DNA from: Nocardia arizonensis | GTDB lineage: Bacteria; Actinomycetota; Actinomycetes; Mycobacteriales; Mycobacteriaceae | NCBI RefSeq assembly: GCF_001310275.1 | Contig: NZ_LGYZ01000131.1 | Location: 1 to 64,000, forward strand | DNA: 64,000 nucleotides | Direction: 5' to 3' | In this document: in pieces, positions 52,958 through 61,692 of the stretch | Position numbering within the stretch: the first letter of the stretch is position 1 | How the letters are laid out: each line of letters starts with the position of its first letter | Notes under the pieces: model-generated | Databases searched by the model: none | What the model was told of the DNA's origin: nothing | The model's input: the letters and a program-made list of their open reading frames with translations, nothing else | Program-made: the position numbers and the translations under genes

Positions 52958-54505
52958 TCACGTACATCCGCAGTTGCGCAAAGTGCCGGCGATGGCATCC
53001 AAGGCCGGCCTGCTCACCTCGGGCGGCCGATCGTTGGACATCAGCGCGAAGGTCAGCACCCGACCGTCGCGATCGAGTACATACCCAACCAACGCGCTGG
53101 CCACCGACAGAGTTCCGGTCTTGGCACGCACCCATCCCGCGGCGGCCCGGTTCTGGGTGACATATCGACTGCTCAGCGATCCAGTCGCGCCCGCGACCGG
53201 CAGATCGTCGAGCAGTGGGGCCAGCGTCGCGGTGAGCCGGTCGGTCTCCGGGCGCGCCGCCGCGGTGGCCGCCTCGACGGTGGCGGCGCTGTCGCCGTCC
53301 GAGCGCGCCGCGGTGGCCAGCACCGTGTCGAGCAGGCGCGCGGGCACCCGGTCGTCGGTCGAGAGTCCGCTGCTGTCGTGCATGACCATGCCGCCGAGAT
53401 CGAACCCGGCCTTGCGCAGCGTCTCGGTGACCGCGGCGACCGCGCCGTCGAAGGAGGGTTCGTGCCCGGTGGCGACGGCCAGTTCCCGCCCGACGGTCTC
53501 GGCGAGCACATTGTCGGAGTGAACCATCAAGTCCCGCAGTCGATCCCGCAGCGGGGCCGATCGCACGGCGGCCAGTTCGGCGGCGCCTGCCGCGGCGTTG
53601 CCGAGCCGCACACCGCCCGGGTCGATGCCGAGCGCGCTCGCGAGCTTACGACCGGCCTCCAGCGCGGGGGTGTTCGTGCGCGGTGAGTACTCGACCAGCG
53701 GATCGAGTCGCCCGCCGTCGATCATGATCGGCTCGATGGGGGTGATGGAGCCGCCCGGGATATCGGTCGCATCCCAGCCCCGCGCCATGGTCGGTCCGGT
53801 GAACGCGGAGACGTCGACGACGATCCGGTCGATCGCGCGACCGGAATTCCTGATCTGGTCCGCCAGATCCGACAATCGCGCGCTGTTCGGGTAGTAGCCC
53901 TGCCCGTCGGGCTGCGCGGTCAAGGTCGGATCACCCCCCGCGACCAGCACCGCCTCGCCGGGTGTCGACCCGGCGACCACCTTGGTCACCACCCGCTGGT
54001 CGGCGGGCAGCGCCAGCAGCGCGGCGGCTGTGGTGAGGATCTTCGCCGTCGAGGACGGGATCATGGGTCTGGCGGGATCGGCGCTCCAGAGCGTGGTGCC
54101 GCTGTCAGCGTCGGTGACCCTACCGGTGAACGTGCCGAGGTCGGGATTGGCGACCACGGGCGCGAGTGCCGCGGCCATACCCGTCTGACTCGGCGCGGGC
54201 GCGCTCGGAGGCGCGGGGGTGAGCCTCGGTGCCGGCCGCACCGGAGCGGGCGGTTCGGCGATCGTGAGACCGCCGTGGCGGAATTCCGGCGTCCACGGCT
54301 TGACCACGATCAGTCCGGCCGCACCCGCGCCGAGCACCACGACCAAGGCGAGAACGAATCCGATCCACACCCGACGGCGCCGTTTGGCGGCCAATCCACC
54401 GATATTGCGTCTACTACCAACCACTGGCCCGCCGTCTCCCTGACTCCGCCTCCGAGTACCGACCGACGCTCGCGCGCCCTTCAAAGTATCGGTCCCTCGG
54501 ACCAC
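52958..54505 (-). CDS. D-alanyl-D-alanine carboxypeptidase/endopeptidase (PBP4 family, Rv3627c-like)
   Basis: A 515-residue penicillin-binding protein trimming peptidoglycan peptides outside the membrane. A basic N-terminus is followed by a membrane anchor at about 45-68. A Pro/Ala linker leads to the peptidase-S13 domain. Its active-site motifs are SxxK (Ser152-Thr-Ala-Lys155), SDN in MVHSDNVLAETVG, and KTG in RAKTGTLSVA. The insertion domain typical of PBP4 lies between the first two motifs. GTG 54505 is the start used. It heads the dac-protease-tilS-hpt string, divergent from ppa. Confidence 0.92.
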   Translation of the reverse strand: MVRGTDTLKGARASVGTRRRSQGDGGPVVGSRRNIGGLAAKRRRRVWIGFVLALVVVLGAGAAGLIVVKPWTPEFRHGGLTIAEPPAPVRPAPRLTPAPPSAPAPSQTGMAAALAPVVANPDLGTFTGRVTDADSGTTLWSADPARPMIPSSTAKILTTAAALLALPADQRVVTKVVAGSTPGEAVLVAGGDPTLTAQPDGQGYYPNSARLSDLADQIRNSGRAIDRIVVDVSAFTGPTMARGWDATDIPGGSITPIEPIMIDGGRLDPLVEYSPRTNTPALEAGRKLASALGIDPGGVRLGNAAAGAAELAAVRSAPLRDRLRDLMVHSDNVLAETVGRELAVATGHEPSFDGAVAAVTETLRKAGFDLGGMVMHDSSGLSTDDRVPARLLDTVLATAARSDGDSAATVEAATAAARPETDRLTATLAPLLDDLPVAGATGSLSSRYVTQNRAAAGWVRAKTGTLSVASALVGYVLDRDGRVLTFALMSNDRPPEVSRPALDAIAGTLRNCGCT

Positions 54506-54598
54506 ACTATCCTCGTAGCGCTACCGTTCCCCCGTACAGCATGGCGAGTCGGCGCGCGCGCCCGCTCGGCCCATAAGTGCACCATAGAAGGAGATGGC

Positions 54599-55090
54599 GT
54601 GGAGTTCGACGTCACCATCGAGATCCCCAAGGGTTCCCGCAACAAGTACGAGGTCGATCACGAGACGGGTCGGGTACGACTCGACCGTTTCCTCTACACA
54701 TCGATGGTCTACCCGGCCGATTACGGCTACATCGAGAACACCCTCGGCGAGGACGGCGACCCGCTGGACGCGCTGGTCCTGCTGCCCGATTCGGTGTTCC
54801 CGGGTGTGATCGTGGAGGCCCGTCCGGTCGCCATGTACAAGATGGAGGACGAGGCGGGCGGCGACGCCAAGGTCCTCTGCGTCCCGGCGGGCGACCCGCG
54901 CTGGAACCACATCCAGGATCTGGCCGATGTGCCGGAGTTCGAATTGGCCGCCATCAAGCACTTCTTCGAGCGGTACAAGGACCTGGAGCCGGGTAAGTTC
55001 GTGAAGGGCTCGGAGTGGGTCGGCCGGGCCGAGGCCGAGGCCGAGATCGAGGCGTCGCTGAAGCGCTTGCAGGCCAACGGCGGCCACTGA
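54599..55090 (+). CDS. ppa: Inorganic pyrophosphatase (type I)
   Basis: A 163-residue Mg-dependent enzyme hydrolysing pyrophosphate. The signature DxDPxD reads DGDPLDALVLL. The other active-site parts are EIPKGSRNKYEVD, DRFLYTSMVYPADYGYI and KHFFERYKDLEPGKFVKG. Length equals that of mycobacterial Ppa. GTG 54599 is fixed by an ideal AAGGAG box seven bases upstream. It is divergent from dac. Confidence 0.97.
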   Translation: MEFDVTIEIPKGSRNKYEVDHETGRVRLDRFLYTSMVYPADYGYIENTLGEDGDPLDALVLLPDSVFPGVIVEARPVAMYKMEDEAGGDAKVLCVPAGDPRWNHIQDLADVPEFELAAIKHFFERYKDLEPGKFVKGSEWVGRAEAEAEIEASLKRLQANGGH

Positions 55091-55113
55091 GTCCGCGGCG
55101 GACCGCGAACGGC

Positions 55114-55149
55114 GAGAAGGGGCATTCGGTGATCCGAATGCCCCTTCTC
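55114..55149. terminator. Bidirectional terminator between ppa and the small secreted protein
   Basis: GAGAAGGGGCATTCGG / CCGAATGCCCCTTCTC is a perfect 16-bp stem with a 4-base loop between convergent genes. Confidence 0.9.
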
Positions 55150-55159
55150 AGGTTCGACA

Positions 55160-55399
55160 TCAGTAGTAGATGTAGAGGTCCCAGCCGCTCCAGGTCTCGA
55201 CACACTCCCAATACCAGCCGCCGGTCTCGGGCGCCTCGCCGTCGGCGCGGCAGGCCGCGGCGGTGGCGTAGGTGCCGTAGTAGTAGCCGGTGGACACGGC
55301 GTTGTACTGCGGCGCGGCCGATGCCGACGCAGCCGTCGACACCCCGGCGACGGCTGCGGCGGCCAGCAGGCATGCGGCGAGGAAGGACTTGATACGCAT
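55160..55399 (-). CDS. Small secreted Tyr/Trp-rich protein
   Basis: A 79-residue precursor. A clear signal peptide is present (MRIKSFLAACLLAAAAVAGV), with an AXA cleavage site at about 27-29 (SASAA). The mature part of about 50 residues is aromatic (GYYYGTYAT, GGWYWECVETWSGWDLYIYY) with two Cys that could form one disulfide. Such small secreted proteins are common in Nocardia and Rhodococcus; the function is unknown. The start has a GAGCAAAG-type box. Confidence 0.8.
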   Translation of the reverse strand: MRIKSFLAACLLAAAAVAGVSTAASASAAPQYNAVSTGYYYGTYATAAACRADGEAPETGGWYWECVETWSGWDLYIYY

Positions 55400-55562
55400 T
55401 CTTTGCTCCTGAGTTGCGCGGTGTTTCTGTCGGGATTCACGTTATGGGCGCGAACCCGGCGAAACAGCCAACCCTAGGGGTGTACGCGGCCCTCCCTCGG
55501 GCGTTTCACCTTCCCCACCCTTGGTGCGGCATTCGCCCACCTCACCGGGGGTTCGGCGGCAA

Positions 55563-57368
55563 CTACCCGCCGCTCCCGTCCGCGCCGTCCGTGCGCACGG
55601 ATTCCGCGGAATCCGCGGAATCCTCGAAGGGCGGGCTCACCGATTCGCCGCCCGCCAGCGGCAGGCCGGTTCGCTCCACCATCCGCACCTCGGCGTCGAG
55701 CGCCGATTCGGCCTCGGACTCGCCGTCGACGGCCTGGATTCCGCCGACCACGCGCAGCGGGATCTCCTTCCAGAACAGCACGAGGACGAAGCCGATCAAG
55801 GCCACCGCCGCGGCGGCCAGGAACACCGTCGACATCGAATCGGCGAATCCGACCTGGAACGGCCGGGCGAGTTCGGGACTCAGCCGCTGGATGACCGAAC
55901 TGTCGTCGAGCACCTGCCGGGCCGCCGAGGTGTCGTGCGCGACAAGGCTCTCGGCCAGCGCGACATCGGCCGGATTGCTGCTGCGCGTACCCGCGGCGAC
56001 GGCCTGTTGGAATTGTGGATCGGTTGCCGCGGAACGCAATTCGTTCGAGATATTGGGCGCCATGCGGGCGAACAGGATCGAGAGGAAGACCGCGACGCCG
56101 AAGGTGCCGCCGATCTGGCGGAAGAAGGTGGCCGCGGCGGTGGACACACCCATGTCCTTGGCGGGCAACGCGTTCTGGAGGGCCAGGGTGAGCGGCTGCA
56201 TCATGTTGCCCAGTCCGAAACCGGTGCAGGCCATGAAGATCATGACCAGCCACAGCGGCGAATCGGCGTCCAGGTAGTGCAGTAGGAAGAGGCCGAACGT
56301 CAGGGTGGCCGCACCGATGAACGGGTACTTCCGGTAACTGCCGGTGCGCGAGATGAACTGGCCGGAGACGACCGAGCCGGTCATCATGCCCAGCACCATG
56401 GGCAGCAACAGCAGGCCCGCCATCGTCGGGCTCGCACCCTTGATGACCTGGAGATACTGCGGCAGCAGTGCGATGCCGCCGAACATGGCCGCACCGGAGA
56501 CGAACGAGATCACCACGCCGAGGGCGAACGTGCGGTTGGCGAAGATGCGCAGCGGGATCAGCGCCGCGTCCCGCAATCCGCGCTCCACGACGACGAATCC
56601 CGCGATGCCGATCACGCCGATCGCGTAACAGGCGATCGATGCCGCACTGGCCCAACCCCATTCGTGTCCCTGTTCGGCGACGATGAGCAGCGGCACGAGC
56701 CCGAGCGCGAGCACGAGCACGCCGAGCCAGTCCACCCGGTCGGTGGAATGCGGCTTCCTCGGCAGCCGCAGCACCCGCGACACCACCCCGAGGGCGATGA
56801 GTCCCAGCGGGACGTTCACCAGGAAGACCCAGCGCCAGCCGCTGACGCCGAGAATCGAATCCTGACCGGCCAGCACGCCGCCGAGCACGGGCCCGATGAC
56901 GCTCGAGGTCCCGAAGACCGCGAGGAAGTAGCCCTGGTAGCGGGCGCGTTCGCGGGGGCTGATGATATCGCCGAGTATGGCCAGCGCCAGCGACATCAGT
57001 CCGCCCGCGCCGAGACCCTGGAAGGCACGGAAGGCGGCGAGCTGGTACATCGACTGCGCCAGCGTGCACAGCAGCGAGCCGACCACGAAGATGCCGATCG
57101 CGGCCATGAAGAACGGCTTGCGGCCGAACATGTCCGAGAGCTTGCCGTAGAGCGGGGTGGCCAGTGTGGCGGTGATGAGGTAGGCGGTAGTGGCCCACGC
57201 CTGCATGGAATAGCCGTTGAGGTCGTCGGCGATGGTGCGGATGGCGGTCGAGACGATGGTCTGGTCGAGCGCGGCGAGCAGCATACCGAGCATGAGCCCG
57301 CTGAGGATGGTGAGGATCTGTCTGTGACTGAAACCCGCCCCGGTTTCGGTCTCGGCTGTTGCGGTCAC
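55563..57368 (-). CDS. MFS drug efflux transporter (DHA2/EmrB type, 14 helices)
   Basis: A 601-residue proton-driven exporter. The MFS motif A GKLSDMFGRKP lies between helices 2 and 3. Motif C is GTSSVIGPVLGGVL in helix 5 and the DHA2-specific LDQTIVST motif is in helix 1. A long periplasmic loop lies between helices 13 and 14, and a 65-residue acidic C-terminal tail ends in EDSADSAESVRTDGADG. GTG 57368 overlaps the marR-like gene by four bases. Substrates are unknown; the MarR partner implies induction by a phenolic or lipophilic compound (inference). Confidence 0.92.
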   Translation of the reverse strand: MTATAETETGAGFSHRQILTILSGLMLGMLLAALDQTIVSTAIRTIADDLNGYSMQAWATTAYLITATLATPLYGKLSDMFGRKPFFMAAIGIFVVGSLLCTLAQSMYQLAAFRAFQGLGAGGLMSLALAILGDIISPRERARYQGYFLAVFGTSSVIGPVLGGVLAGQDSILGVSGWRWVFLVNVPLGLIALGVVSRVLRLPRKPHSTDRVDWLGVLVLALGLVPLLIVAEQGHEWGWASAASIACYAIGVIGIAGFVVVERGLRDAALIPLRIFANRTFALGVVISFVSGAAMFGGIALLPQYLQVIKGASPTMAGLLLLPMVLGMMTGSVVSGQFISRTGSYRKYPFIGAATLTFGLFLLHYLDADSPLWLVMIFMACTGFGLGNMMQPLTLALQNALPAKDMGVSTAAATFFRQIGGTFGVAVFLSILFARMAPNISNELRSAATDPQFQQAVAAGTRSSNPADVALAESLVAHDTSAARQVLDDSSVIQRLSPELARPFQVGFADSMSTVFLAAAAVALIGFVLVLFWKEIPLRVVGGIQAVDGESEAESALDAEVRMVERTGLPLAGGESVSPPFEDSADSAESVRTDGADGSGG

Positions 57369-57862
57369 GAATTACTCTCCGTCTCACAGGTTTTCGCGTG
57401 CTGATCGTCCATGAGGGCGACCATGTCCGTACGTGCGTGGTCGAAGTCGTCGACGAACCGGCGCAGCAGTCCGGCGAATGTCGCCCGGTCCCGCGGGGTC
57501 CATTCGGCCATGACACGGGCGAGATTCTCGTGACGGCGGCGCCGAATTCGTTCGGCGAGTTCGCGGCCCGAGTCGGTCACGGCGAGCACCGTGGCCCTGC
57601 CGTCGGCCGGATCGGCCGTGCGGCGCACCAGATCCCGGTCGACCAGCATGGCGACCTGCCTGCTTACGGTCGAGGCGTCGCTGTGCACCGCCTCGGCGAG
57701 TGCGCCCGAACGCATCGGGCCCTCGAGCAGCAGGCGGAACAGCACGGCGAAGGCCGCCGGGTCCACACCGTCCTTGGTACGGATCTGAGCCGCGGTCCGC
57801 TCCCGGATGCGCTGTAACCGGGTGAGTTGAACCGCGATCGTGTCGATCGCCGGATCGTCCAC
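57365..57862 (-). CDS. MarR-family transcriptional regulator
   Basis: A 165-residue winged-helix repressor. The recognition region reads MRSGALAEAVHSDASTVSRQV and the wing contains DPADGRATVLAVTDSG, the MarR hallmark. Flanking helices form the dimer interface. It is co-transcribed with the efflux gene and overlaps it by four bases. A perfect inverted repeat directly upstream is the probable autoregulatory operator. Confidence 0.92.
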   Translation of the reverse strand: MDDPAIDTIAVQLTRLQRIRERTAAQIRTKDGVDPAAFAVLFRLLLEGPMRSGALAEAVHSDASTVSRQVAMLVDRDLVRRTADPADGRATVLAVTDSGRELAERIRRRRHENLARVMAEWTPRDRATFAGLLRRFVDDFDHARTDMVALMDDQHAKTCETESNS

Positions 57863-57875
57863 TTCGCGCCGCCTT

Positions 57876-57911
57876 TACTTGCGTCAAACAAATAGTTGTA
57901 CGACGCAAGTA
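57876..57911. promoter_or_regulatory. MarR operator over the efflux operon promoter
   Basis: TACTTGCGTC and GACGCAAGTA form a perfect 10-bp inverted repeat with a 16-base AT-rich centre that itself contains ACAA...TTGT. It lies 14 bases before the MarR start and should overlap the promoter. Confidence 0.7.
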
Positions 57912-57952
57912 TGTCGGCGCGGAAACGGGTCACGCAAGCGATTACGGTCGCT

Positions 57953-58774
57953 TTACCGCCCCTTGAACCGCGGTTCCCGCTTCTCGAAGACCGCACCGAT
58001 GGCCTCGGTCAGATCCTCCGACGGCAGGAAGGCGGCATTCCACGCCGACACGTAGCGCAGCCCCGCCGCGACCGTATCCTTCGTGCGCTGCTCCACCACA
58101 TCCTTGATGCCCTGCACCACCAGCGGCGGATTCGCGGCGATCTCGCGGGCCAGCGCGTGCGCGGCGTCGAGCACCGCGTCCTGATCCGGGTACACGTCGT
58201 TGACCAGGCCGATCTTCTCCGCGCGCGCGGCGTCGATGTCCTTGCCGGTGTAGGCCAGCTCGCGCAAGTGCCCCTCGGAGATGATGCCGGGCAGCCGGTG
58301 CAGAGAGCCGACGTCGGCGACGATGGCGACCTTGGCCTCACGCAGGCTGAAGGTGGCCTCCGCGCTGGCCAGACGGATATCCGCGGCGGCGATCAGATCG
58401 AGTCCGCCACCGACGCACCAACCCGACACCGCCGCGATGACGGGTTTGCGGCAGTCGGTCACCGCGGTCACCGACGCCTGCATCCTGCGGACCGCGACGA
58501 GGAAATCGGTGCGCGGCGCGGCGAGTGCCCGATCGGCCAGCAGCGACCCGAAGGTGCCCGACATGGCGGGCAGGTCGAGACCGTAGGAGAAGTTCTTGCC
58601 CGCGCCGGTCAGCACGACCGCGCGCACCTCGGGGTCCTCGTCGAGTCCGGCGAAGATTTCCGGCAGCTCACGCCAGAAGTCCGGTCCCATCGCATTGCCC
58701 TTGCCGGGGCCGGTCAGTGTCACTCGAGCGACATGATCCTTGGTTTCGACGGTGAAAGCCTGCCAGTCAGTCAT
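57953..58774 (-). CDS. Crotonase, probable dienoyl-CoA isomerase type
   Basis: A 273-residue enoyl-CoA hydratase/isomerase-family protein of fatty-acid degradation. The CoA and oxyanion-hole segments are NFSYGLDLPAM and AVSGWCVGGGLDLIAAADIR. The catalytic acids match those of mammalian dienoyl-CoA isomerase: Glu146 in LREAKV and Asp154 in IVADVGSL, with the same 8-residue spacing. LRELAYTGKDIDAARAEKIGLVN follows. Enoyl-CoA hydratases instead use two Glu, so the isomerase type is favoured. ATG 58774 has a leaderless-type -10 box. Confidence 0.88.
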   Translation of the reverse strand: MTDWQAFTVETKDHVARVTLTGPGKGNAMGPDFWRELPEIFAGLDEDPEVRAVVLTGAGKNFSYGLDLPAMSGTFGSLLADRALAAPRTDFLVAVRRMQASVTAVTDCRKPVIAAVSGWCVGGGLDLIAAADIRLASAEATFSLREAKVAIVADVGSLHRLPGIISEGHLRELAYTGKDIDAARAEKIGLVNDVYPDQDAVLDAAHALAREIAANPPLVVQGIKDVVEQRTKDTVAAGLRYVSAWNAAFLPSEDLTEAIGAVFEKREPRFKGR

Positions 58775-58780
58775 TTGTAC

Positions 58781-58786
58781 AGCGTA
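58781..58786 (-). promoter_or_regulatory. -10 box for the leaderless crotonase gene
   Basis: On the minus strand TACGCT ends six bases before the ATG at 58774. Confidence 0.4.
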
Positions 58787-58977
58787 TCGAGGACCGCCGG
58801 TCCGCACTCCCGCATCCCCGCGACCGATGCGACCGGACCGCACCGGCAAACCCCCCGCTGCCAGATAAACATCATGAAAAATCCGGTGTGCCGCAGTGGC
58901 TCCGGCGCTGGTTTCGACCCCATGATTAGCGCTCAGGCAAATCCCATGTCCACCATGTCACGGGCTCGGAGATCACC

Positions 58978-59298
58978 ATGCTGATACACCGGGGAATCGG
59001 GCTCGACCGATTCAACGCGCTGCCGCGCGCACGGGCGGTCCACGCCCTCTATGCCTGCTGCGGCAATGTCACGTGGGCGACGACCATCGCCGACGCGCGA
59101 CCGTTCACCGATCGCGACACCCTCCTCGCCGCGGCCGACCTCGAACTACTGGCCCTATCCCGGGCCGATCTGGACCGCGCCCTCGATGCCGTTGCCGCCG
59201 AACAGCTTTGCGAGCGCACCGCCACCGAACTGGCCCGCGTCACCCGCGCCAGGATCGACCGGATGCTCGGACCGTCGGAGGGTTATCCGGAGTACTGA
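58978..59298 (+). CDS. Shortened OHCU decarboxylase (URAD)-like protein
   Basis: A 106-residue all-helical protein. Residues 6-70 (GLDRFNALPRARAVHALYAC, then DTLLAAADLELLALSRADLD) match the N-terminal half of OHCU decarboxylase, the uric-acid pathway enzyme. The enzyme is normally about 160-170 residues. Here the central part with the HPRIG loop, including the catalytic His, is missing. Only a final helix similar to the C-terminus remains (AEQLCERTATELARVTRARI). It is unlikely to be an active decarboxylase. No other uricolytic gene is nearby. A GGAG box precedes the ATG. Confidence 0.72.
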   Translation: MLIHRGIGLDRFNALPRARAVHALYACCGNVTWATTIADARPFTDRDTLLAAADLELLALSRADLDRALDAVAAEQLCERTATELARVTRARIDRMLGPSEGYPEY

Positions 59299-59335
59299 GC
59301 GGGCGATACGACCGGCGTGCCCCGTCCGATCGCTC

Positions 59336-59341
59336 TACCCT
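59336..59341 (+). promoter_or_regulatory. -10 box for the leaderless ybaK-like gene
   Basis: TACCCT ends six bases before the ATG at 59348. Confidence 0.4.
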
Positions 59342-59347
59342 GGTGCC

Positions 59348-59824
59348 ATGCGCAGGGCTTCGTTACCACCGGTCGCATGCCGGGTTGCGGACACGTTGAT
59401 TGCGCGTGGACATCACGGCGTCATCGTCAGCCGGCCCGCACCGACCCATACGGCCGAGGACGCCGCGCGGTCGCTCGGAGTGGAGGTCGGCGCGATCGCC
59501 AAGTCGCTGGTGTTCCTGCTCGACGACGATCCGGTGCTGCTGCTGGTGTCCGGTGCGCACCAGGTCGACCTCGGGCACACCGGCGAACGACTGGAAGGCA
59601 CCCTGACCCGCGCGCCCGCCGATATGGTGCGCCGGGTCACGGGTCAGCCGATCGGCGGCGTCGCGCCGGTCGGCCATCCCACCAACCTGCCGACCTGGGT
59701 GGACAACGAATTGTCGCGGTACCGCGAGGTGTGGGCGGCGGGCGGGCACCCGAATACCGTGTTCCGCTCGTCGTTTCGCGAATTGGTGCGGATCACCGCG
59801 GGGCTGCCGATCGACGTCGACTGA
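59348..59824 (+). CDS. YbaK/EbsC-type aminoacyl-tRNA deacylase
   Basis: A 158-residue single-domain editing protein of the INS superfamily that hydrolyses mischarged tRNAs, typically Cys- or Ala-tRNA-Pro. The catalytic Lys52 is in IAKSLVFLLDD. VLLLVSGAHQVDL and the GGVAPVGH loop define the substrate pocket. Start ATG 59348 gives the conserved N-terminus; earlier frame is non-homologous. The transcript looks leaderless. Confidence 0.88.
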   Translation: MRRASLPPVACRVADTLIARGHHGVIVSRPAPTHTAEDAARSLGVEVGAIAKSLVFLLDDDPVLLLVSGAHQVDLGHTGERLEGTLTRAPADMVRRVTGQPIGGVAPVGHPTNLPTWVDNELSRYREVWAAGGHPNTVFRSSFRELVRITAGLPIDVD

Positions 59825-59831
59825 TCCGGCG

Positions 59832-59837
59832 TAGTTT
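59832..59837 (+). promoter_or_regulatory. -10 box for the leaderless flavin reductase gene
   Basis: TAGTTT ends seven bases before GTG 59845, only 20 bases after the preceding stop. Confidence 0.4.
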
Positions 59838-59844
59838 TGGGCGA

Positions 59845-60363
59845 GTGACCGAAGGACCACGGCCGGGTATCACCGCCGAGTTGTATCGCGCCTCGATGCG
59901 CCACTATCCCGCGGGCGTAACGGTGGTCACGCTCGGCTCCGCGAGCGGCCCGGTGGGTTTCACCGCGACCTCCTTCGCCTCGCTGTCGCTGGATCCACCG
60001 CTGGTCTCGTTCAATATCGCCCACACCTCCTCGAGCCTCGAGGCCATGCTCGACGCCGAGTCGGTGGTCATCCATTTCCTGGGCGAACACCAGCACCACC
60101 TGGCCCAGCGCTTCTCCCGCACCGCCGAACACCGCTTCGCCGACCGGTCGCTGTGGACCACACTCCACACCGGCGAACCGGTCCTGCACGGCACCCCCAT
60201 CTGGCTGCGCGCCACGGTCCACCAGCTCATCCCCATCGGCGACCACACCCTGGTGATCGGACTGGTCACCCGCGTGCACGACAACACCGACGACCAGCCC
60301 GCCGCCGCACCCCTGCTCTACTATCGCGGCGCATACCACCGCCCCACCGCCCTCGACCGGTAG
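59845..60363 (+). CDS. Flavin reductase-like protein
   Basis: A 172-residue FMN-binding split-barrel protein, the reductase component type of two-component monooxygenases. The motifs are YPAGVTVVTLGSASGPVGFT, the flavin-binding GFTATSFASLSLDPPLVSFNI, and a C-terminal PLLYYRGAYH. Length is typical. The GTG start is supported by its -10 box. No partner oxygenase gene is adjacent, so the physiological partner is unknown. Confidence 0.9.
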   Translation: MTEGPRPGITAELYRASMRHYPAGVTVVTLGSASGPVGFTATSFASLSLDPPLVSFNIAHTSSSLEAMLDAESVVIHFLGEHQHHLAQRFSRTAEHRFADRSLWTTLHTGEPVLHGTPIWLRATVHQLIPIGDHTLVIGLVTRVHDNTDDQPAAAPLLYYRGAYHRPTALDR

Positions 60364-60372
60364 CGACCCGGT

Positions 60373-61692
60373 TCAGCCGAGGGCGCAGGGGGACGCGCCC
60401 GCGGCGTCGGCGGCGAAAGGGCGGGTCTCGGGAGTGGGATTCCAGTGCCCATCGGTGCGCGCGTATGTCCAGGACGGACCGGTGCGCACCAGGGTGGCGA
60501 GTGCGTCGACCAGCCGGTCGACGTCGGCGGAGGTGGTGCCGAGTCCGATGCTGGCGCGCAGCGCGCCGTCGAGTCCGAGGCGGGCGAGCAGCGGATGCGC
60601 GCAGAAGCGGCCGTCGCGCACGCCGATACCGCATTCGGCCGAAAGATAGGCCGCGACCTGTCCCGGATCGAATCCGTCCAGCGTGAAGGCGACGATGCCG
60701 ACGGCGTCGGCGCTGTCGGACCAGATGCGCAACAGGTCGGCGCCCGGGATGGCGCGCAGACCCGCGCGCAGGCGTTCGGTGAGCGCGCGTTCGTGCGCGA
60801 GCTGGGTTTCGGCGTCGATGGCACGGAGCGCGTCACAGGCGGCTGCCAGGGCGGCCACGCCGAGCACGTTCGGCGATCCGGCCTCGTGACGCTGCGGTGC
60901 GGGGGCCCAGCGCGCCGAGTCCACCCCGACCTCGACCACCGCGCCGCCGCCCGCCAGATACGGATCGGCCGCGTCGAGCCAGTCGCGGCGGCCGACGAGC
61001 ACGCCCGCGCCGAAGGGCGCGTACAGCTTGTGCCCGGAGAAGGCCAGGTAGTCGATGGCGCATTCGCGCAGGCTCACGCGCCGGTGCGGGACCAGCTGCG
61101 CCGCGTCGACCAGGATCCGGGCGCCGCACAGATGGGCGATATGGGCCAGCCGGTCCAGCGGCAGCAGCTCGCCGGTGACGTTGGACGCACCGGTGACCGC
61201 CAGCAGCGCGGCCGGTTTGGCGCACAGTTCGGCGACCAGACGGCCGATGGTCTCCTCGACGGTGGCCGCGGCCGTCACGACACGGCGGCCGTTCCTGGCC
61301 CAAGGCAGGAAATTCGCGTGGTGCTCGGTGTCGAGGACCACCGTGTCGCCGGGGACGCAGGCGGCCAGCAGATTCAGCGAATCGGTCGTGTTTCGGGTGA
61401 ATACGACGACCTGGTCGTCGGCCGCGTCGACGAAACGCCGCACCGAATCGCGCGAGGTCTCGTAGCACTCGGTGGAGATCCGCGAGGCGTATCCCGCGCC
61501 GCGGTGCACGCTGGCGTAGTACGGCAACAGCTGGGAGACCCGTTCGGTGACCGCGGCCAGTGCGGGCGCGCTCGCGGCGTAGTCGAAGTTCGCGTACGAC
61601 ACCGTGCCGCCCTGGACGAGCGGCACCCGCAGATCGTCACCCGACACGCGAGCGAGGGCGGCACAGGTGTTGTCGGCAAAAGTGGTCATCAC
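60373..61692 (-). CDS. Class V aminotransferase / cysteine desulfurase-like enzyme
   Basis: A 439-residue PLP enzyme. The PLP lysine is Lys222 in FSGHKLYAPFGAG. The cofactor Asp/Gln are in ILVDAAQLVPHRRV, and His in TEHHANFLPW stacks on the ring. The upstream SAM-IV riboswitch ties it to sulfur amino-acid metabolism, favouring a cysteine desulfurase/selenocysteine lyase-type activity. An atypical late Cys (DGRFCAHPLL) could carry the persulfide. GTG 61692 and ATG 61689 are adjacent possible starts. Confidence 0.88.
   Translation of the reverse strand: MMTTFADNTCAALARVSGDDLRVPLVQGGTVSYANFDYAASAPALAAVTERVSQLLPYYASVHRGAGYASRISTECYETSRDSVRRFVDAADDQVVVFTRNTTDSLNLLAACVPGDTVVLDTEHHANFLPWARNGRRVVTAAATVEETIGRLVAELCAKPAALLAVTGASNVTGELLPLDRLAHIAHLCGARILVDAAQLVPHRRVSLRECAIDYLAFSGHKLYAPFGAGVLVGRRDWLDAADPYLAGGGAVVEVGVDSARWAPAPQRHEAGSPNVLGVAALAAACDALRAIDAETQLAHERALTERLRAGLRAIPGADLLRIWSDSADAVGIVAFTLDGFDPGQVAAYLSAECGIGVRDGRFCAHPLLARLGLDGALRASIGLGTTSADVDRLVDALATLVRTGPSWTYARTDGHWNPTPETRPFAADAAGASPCALG

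Noticed and set aside
51211..53160. A 649-codon plus-strand open frame
   Set aside because: It crosses tilS, the DUF2342 gene and dac in antisense, all of which have clear motifs on the minus strand.
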